Shown: positions 63,062-64,000 of the stretch, one piece after another
Numbering within the stretch: position 1 is the stretch's first letter
Layout: every line of letters starts with the position of its first letter
Assembly (NCBI RefSeq): GCF_001303895.1
Contig: NZ_LJSD01000058.1
Coordinates: 1-64,000, forward strand
Origin: Mesorhizobium sp. 1M-11
GTDB lineage: Bacteria > Pseudomonadota > Alphaproteobacteria > Rhizobiales > Rhizobiaceae
Direction of reading: 5' to 3'
Length of the DNA: 64,000 bases
Made by a program: the position numbers and the translations under genes
The notes under the pieces: generated by a model
Told to the model about the DNA's origin: nothing
What the model saw: only the letters and a program-made list of their open reading frames with translations
The model's database searches: none

Positions 63062-64000
63062 ATGGCGAAGAAAACCAGCACGACGAAGAATCTCGATTCC
63101 GAGGTCGCGAAGGAGCTCGAACAGGCTCTTGATTTCGACCTCTCCGAACAGTCGGGAGACCTCGACATCGCTGCCTCCATGGAAGATCTGGAAGCCCAGA
63201 TATCACAGGCTGCAGACGAACTCGCGCGCGCCGGCCGCGCCGAAAAGGCAGCACCGGCAGAGGCCGCCCAGCCCGCCAAGGCCGCAACGACTGAAGCCAA
63301 GCCTGCCGAACTGCGGCCCGCCGAGCCGCGCAACGGCGCAGCCCAGCCAGCTGGATTTTCTCCCGCCAATGACGATCGCCAGAAGGACTATCGCTCCTTG
63401 CTGCACGGTCTCAATCGTCGCGCCTCTAATACCATCTATTGGGTGGTGGCTTTCGTCTCGATCGCCTGGATCGCCGGTGCCGCGGCACTCGCCAACCTCC
63501 TGTTCGGTCCCGACATCTGGAACATTCGCTCTCTCGCGCAGCTGCTGCAGCGACCGGAGTTGATCGGCATCGCCGTTGCGGCGATTGTTCCGATCGTCCT
63601 GTTCTGGGCTTTCGCCGCGATGGTCCGCCGCGCGCAGGACATGCGATTGGCCGCCCAATCGATGACGGAAGTAGCCTTCCGTCTCGCCGAGCCGGAGAAC
63701 ATCGCACAAGACCGCGTGATGATGATCGGCCAGGCCGTACGCCGCGAGGTCGCGGCCATGGGCGAAGGTATCGAACGCACGCTCGCGCGTGCCGTCGAAC
63801 TGGAAAGCCTGGTGCACAGCGAAGTCAGCCAGCTCGAACGCTCCTATACGGAAAACGAGAGCCGCATCCGCAACCTGGTCGACGGGTTGGGCAGCGAACG
63901 CGAGGCCGTCATCGGCCATGCCGAGCGTGTGCGGGCTTCGATCTCGGGCGCGCATGAGACCCTGCGCGATGAGATCAACTCGGCCAGCGACGTCATCCGC
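63062..64000 (+). CDS. N-terminal part of a large coiled-coil membrane protein (growth-pole ring/RgsE-like)
   Basis: The frame opens with ATG 63062 and runs off the window edge, giving 313 residues so far. The first 110 residues are acidic then Ala/Pro-rich; two hydrophobic helices follow ('IYWVVAFVSIAWIAGAAAL' and 'LIGIAVAAIVPIVLFWAFAA' near 127-190); then a long heptad-like coiled coil begins ('LARAVELESLVHSEVSQLE'). This plan matches the very large apolipoprotein-like membrane protein of Rhizobiales known as GPR (Agrobacterium) or RgsE (Sinorhizobium), which organises polar growth. Identity is inferred from layout and taxon and needs the missing C-terminal part. Next to it is a divergent HPt gene. 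Confidence 0.55.
   Translation, partial: MAKKTSTTKNLDSEVAKELEQALDFDLSEQSGDLDIAASMEDLEAQISQAADELARAGRAEKAAPAEAAQPAKAATTEAKPAELRPAEPRNGAAQPAGFSPANDDRQKDYRSLLHGLNRRASNTIYWVVAFVSIAWIAGAAALANLLFGPDIWNIRSLAQLLQRPELIGIAVAAIVPIVLFWAFAAMVRRAQDMRLAAQSMTEVAFRLAEPENIAQDRVMMIGQAVRREVAAMGEGIERTLARAVELESLVHSEVSQLERSYTENESRIRNLVDGLGSEREAVIGHAERVRASISGAHETLRDEINSASDVIR

Noticed and set aside
1-64000. CRISPR arrays, tRNA or rRNA genes
   Set aside because: No regularly spaced repeats with unique spacers and no cloverleaf or rRNA-like sequence was found on reading; the only repeats are the intergenic palindromic elements and short dyads.

Overview
The window reads as a chromosomal segment of a GC-rich alphaproteobacterium of the order Rhizobiales, most likely a Mesorhizobium/Aminobacter-type member of Phyllobacteriaceae. 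The reasons are the cyclic beta-1,2-glucan genes ndvB/ndvA, the cckA-fliO-dksA neighbourhood, a HutF-type histidine pathway, the start of a very large coiled-coil membrane protein like the Rhizobiales growth-pole ring protein, and several copies of palindromic intergenic repeats of the kind scattered through Mesorhizobium-like genomes. This assignment is inference from gene content; no rRNA or tRNA gene was seen.

Layout. (1) 1-5805 is the right-hand end of a prophage: baseplate J protein, DUF2313 tail protein, tail-fibre genes, a D12-class adenine methyltransferase and a tiny membrane protein. Its order and its right border (5'-TG terminus read inward, two 11-bp repeats 21 bp apart) look like a Mu-type transposable phage inserted in a SnoaL/NTF2-like gene, whose last part is replaced by phage DNA. 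(2) 5806-12614 is a catabolic island: truncated SnoaL gene, MoaF-family protein and SDR leftward; aldehyde dehydrogenase, GMC oxidoreductase and a coniferyl-aldehyde-type dehydrogenase rightward, with operator-like palindromes between. (3) 12632-15614 holds a LysR regulator, a YeiH-type exporter and D-lyxose isomerase. (4) 15749-27349 holds an isolated ccmC, then ndvA and ndvB for periplasmic cyclic glucan export and synthesis. (5) 27618-35703 is a complete histidine utilisation locus: hutIHGUD leftward and hutFC rightward around a perfect 14-bp palindrome that fits a HutC operator. (6) 35707-39876 holds a GNAT, a DEAD-box helicase and pccB. (7) 39937-46188 holds a three-gene operon (58-aa protein, alpha/beta hydrolase, SGNH hydrolase), a secreted protein, a gluconate-2-dehydrogenase-like GMC pair with a glyoxalase, and a ribbon-helix-helix protein. 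(8) 46334-53817 is a core block: cckA, fliO, dksA, sixA-like, ycjX, ycjF. (9) 53919-60150 holds envelope proteins, a CPA2/Kef-type antiporter, DUF924 and folP-folB-folK, then a DUF922 protease. (10) 60427-64000 holds an MFS efflux pump, a 2Fe-2S ferredoxin, an HPt protein and the N-terminal part of the large growth-pole-like protein, cut by the window edge.

How the genes work together. NdvB polymerises and cyclises beta-1,2-glucan and NdvA exports it. HutH, HutU, HutI, HutF and HutG form the five-step route from histidine to glutamate, with HutC as repressor and HutD as accessory. FolP, FolB and FolK are three folate-pathway steps in one overlapping operon. The aldehyde/alcohol oxidation island next to the prophage is probably an uncharacterised catabolic pathway whose small NTF2-like member has been knocked out by the phage.

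The most noteworthy signals are the Mu-like right end, the palindromic repeats whose terminal bases supply the stop codons of cckA, folK and yeiH, the candidate HutC and PhaR/AniA operators, the paired hydrolase operon, and the DksA that has lost three of four zinc cysteines. I did not see a defence system, CRISPR array or biosynthetic cluster in this window.
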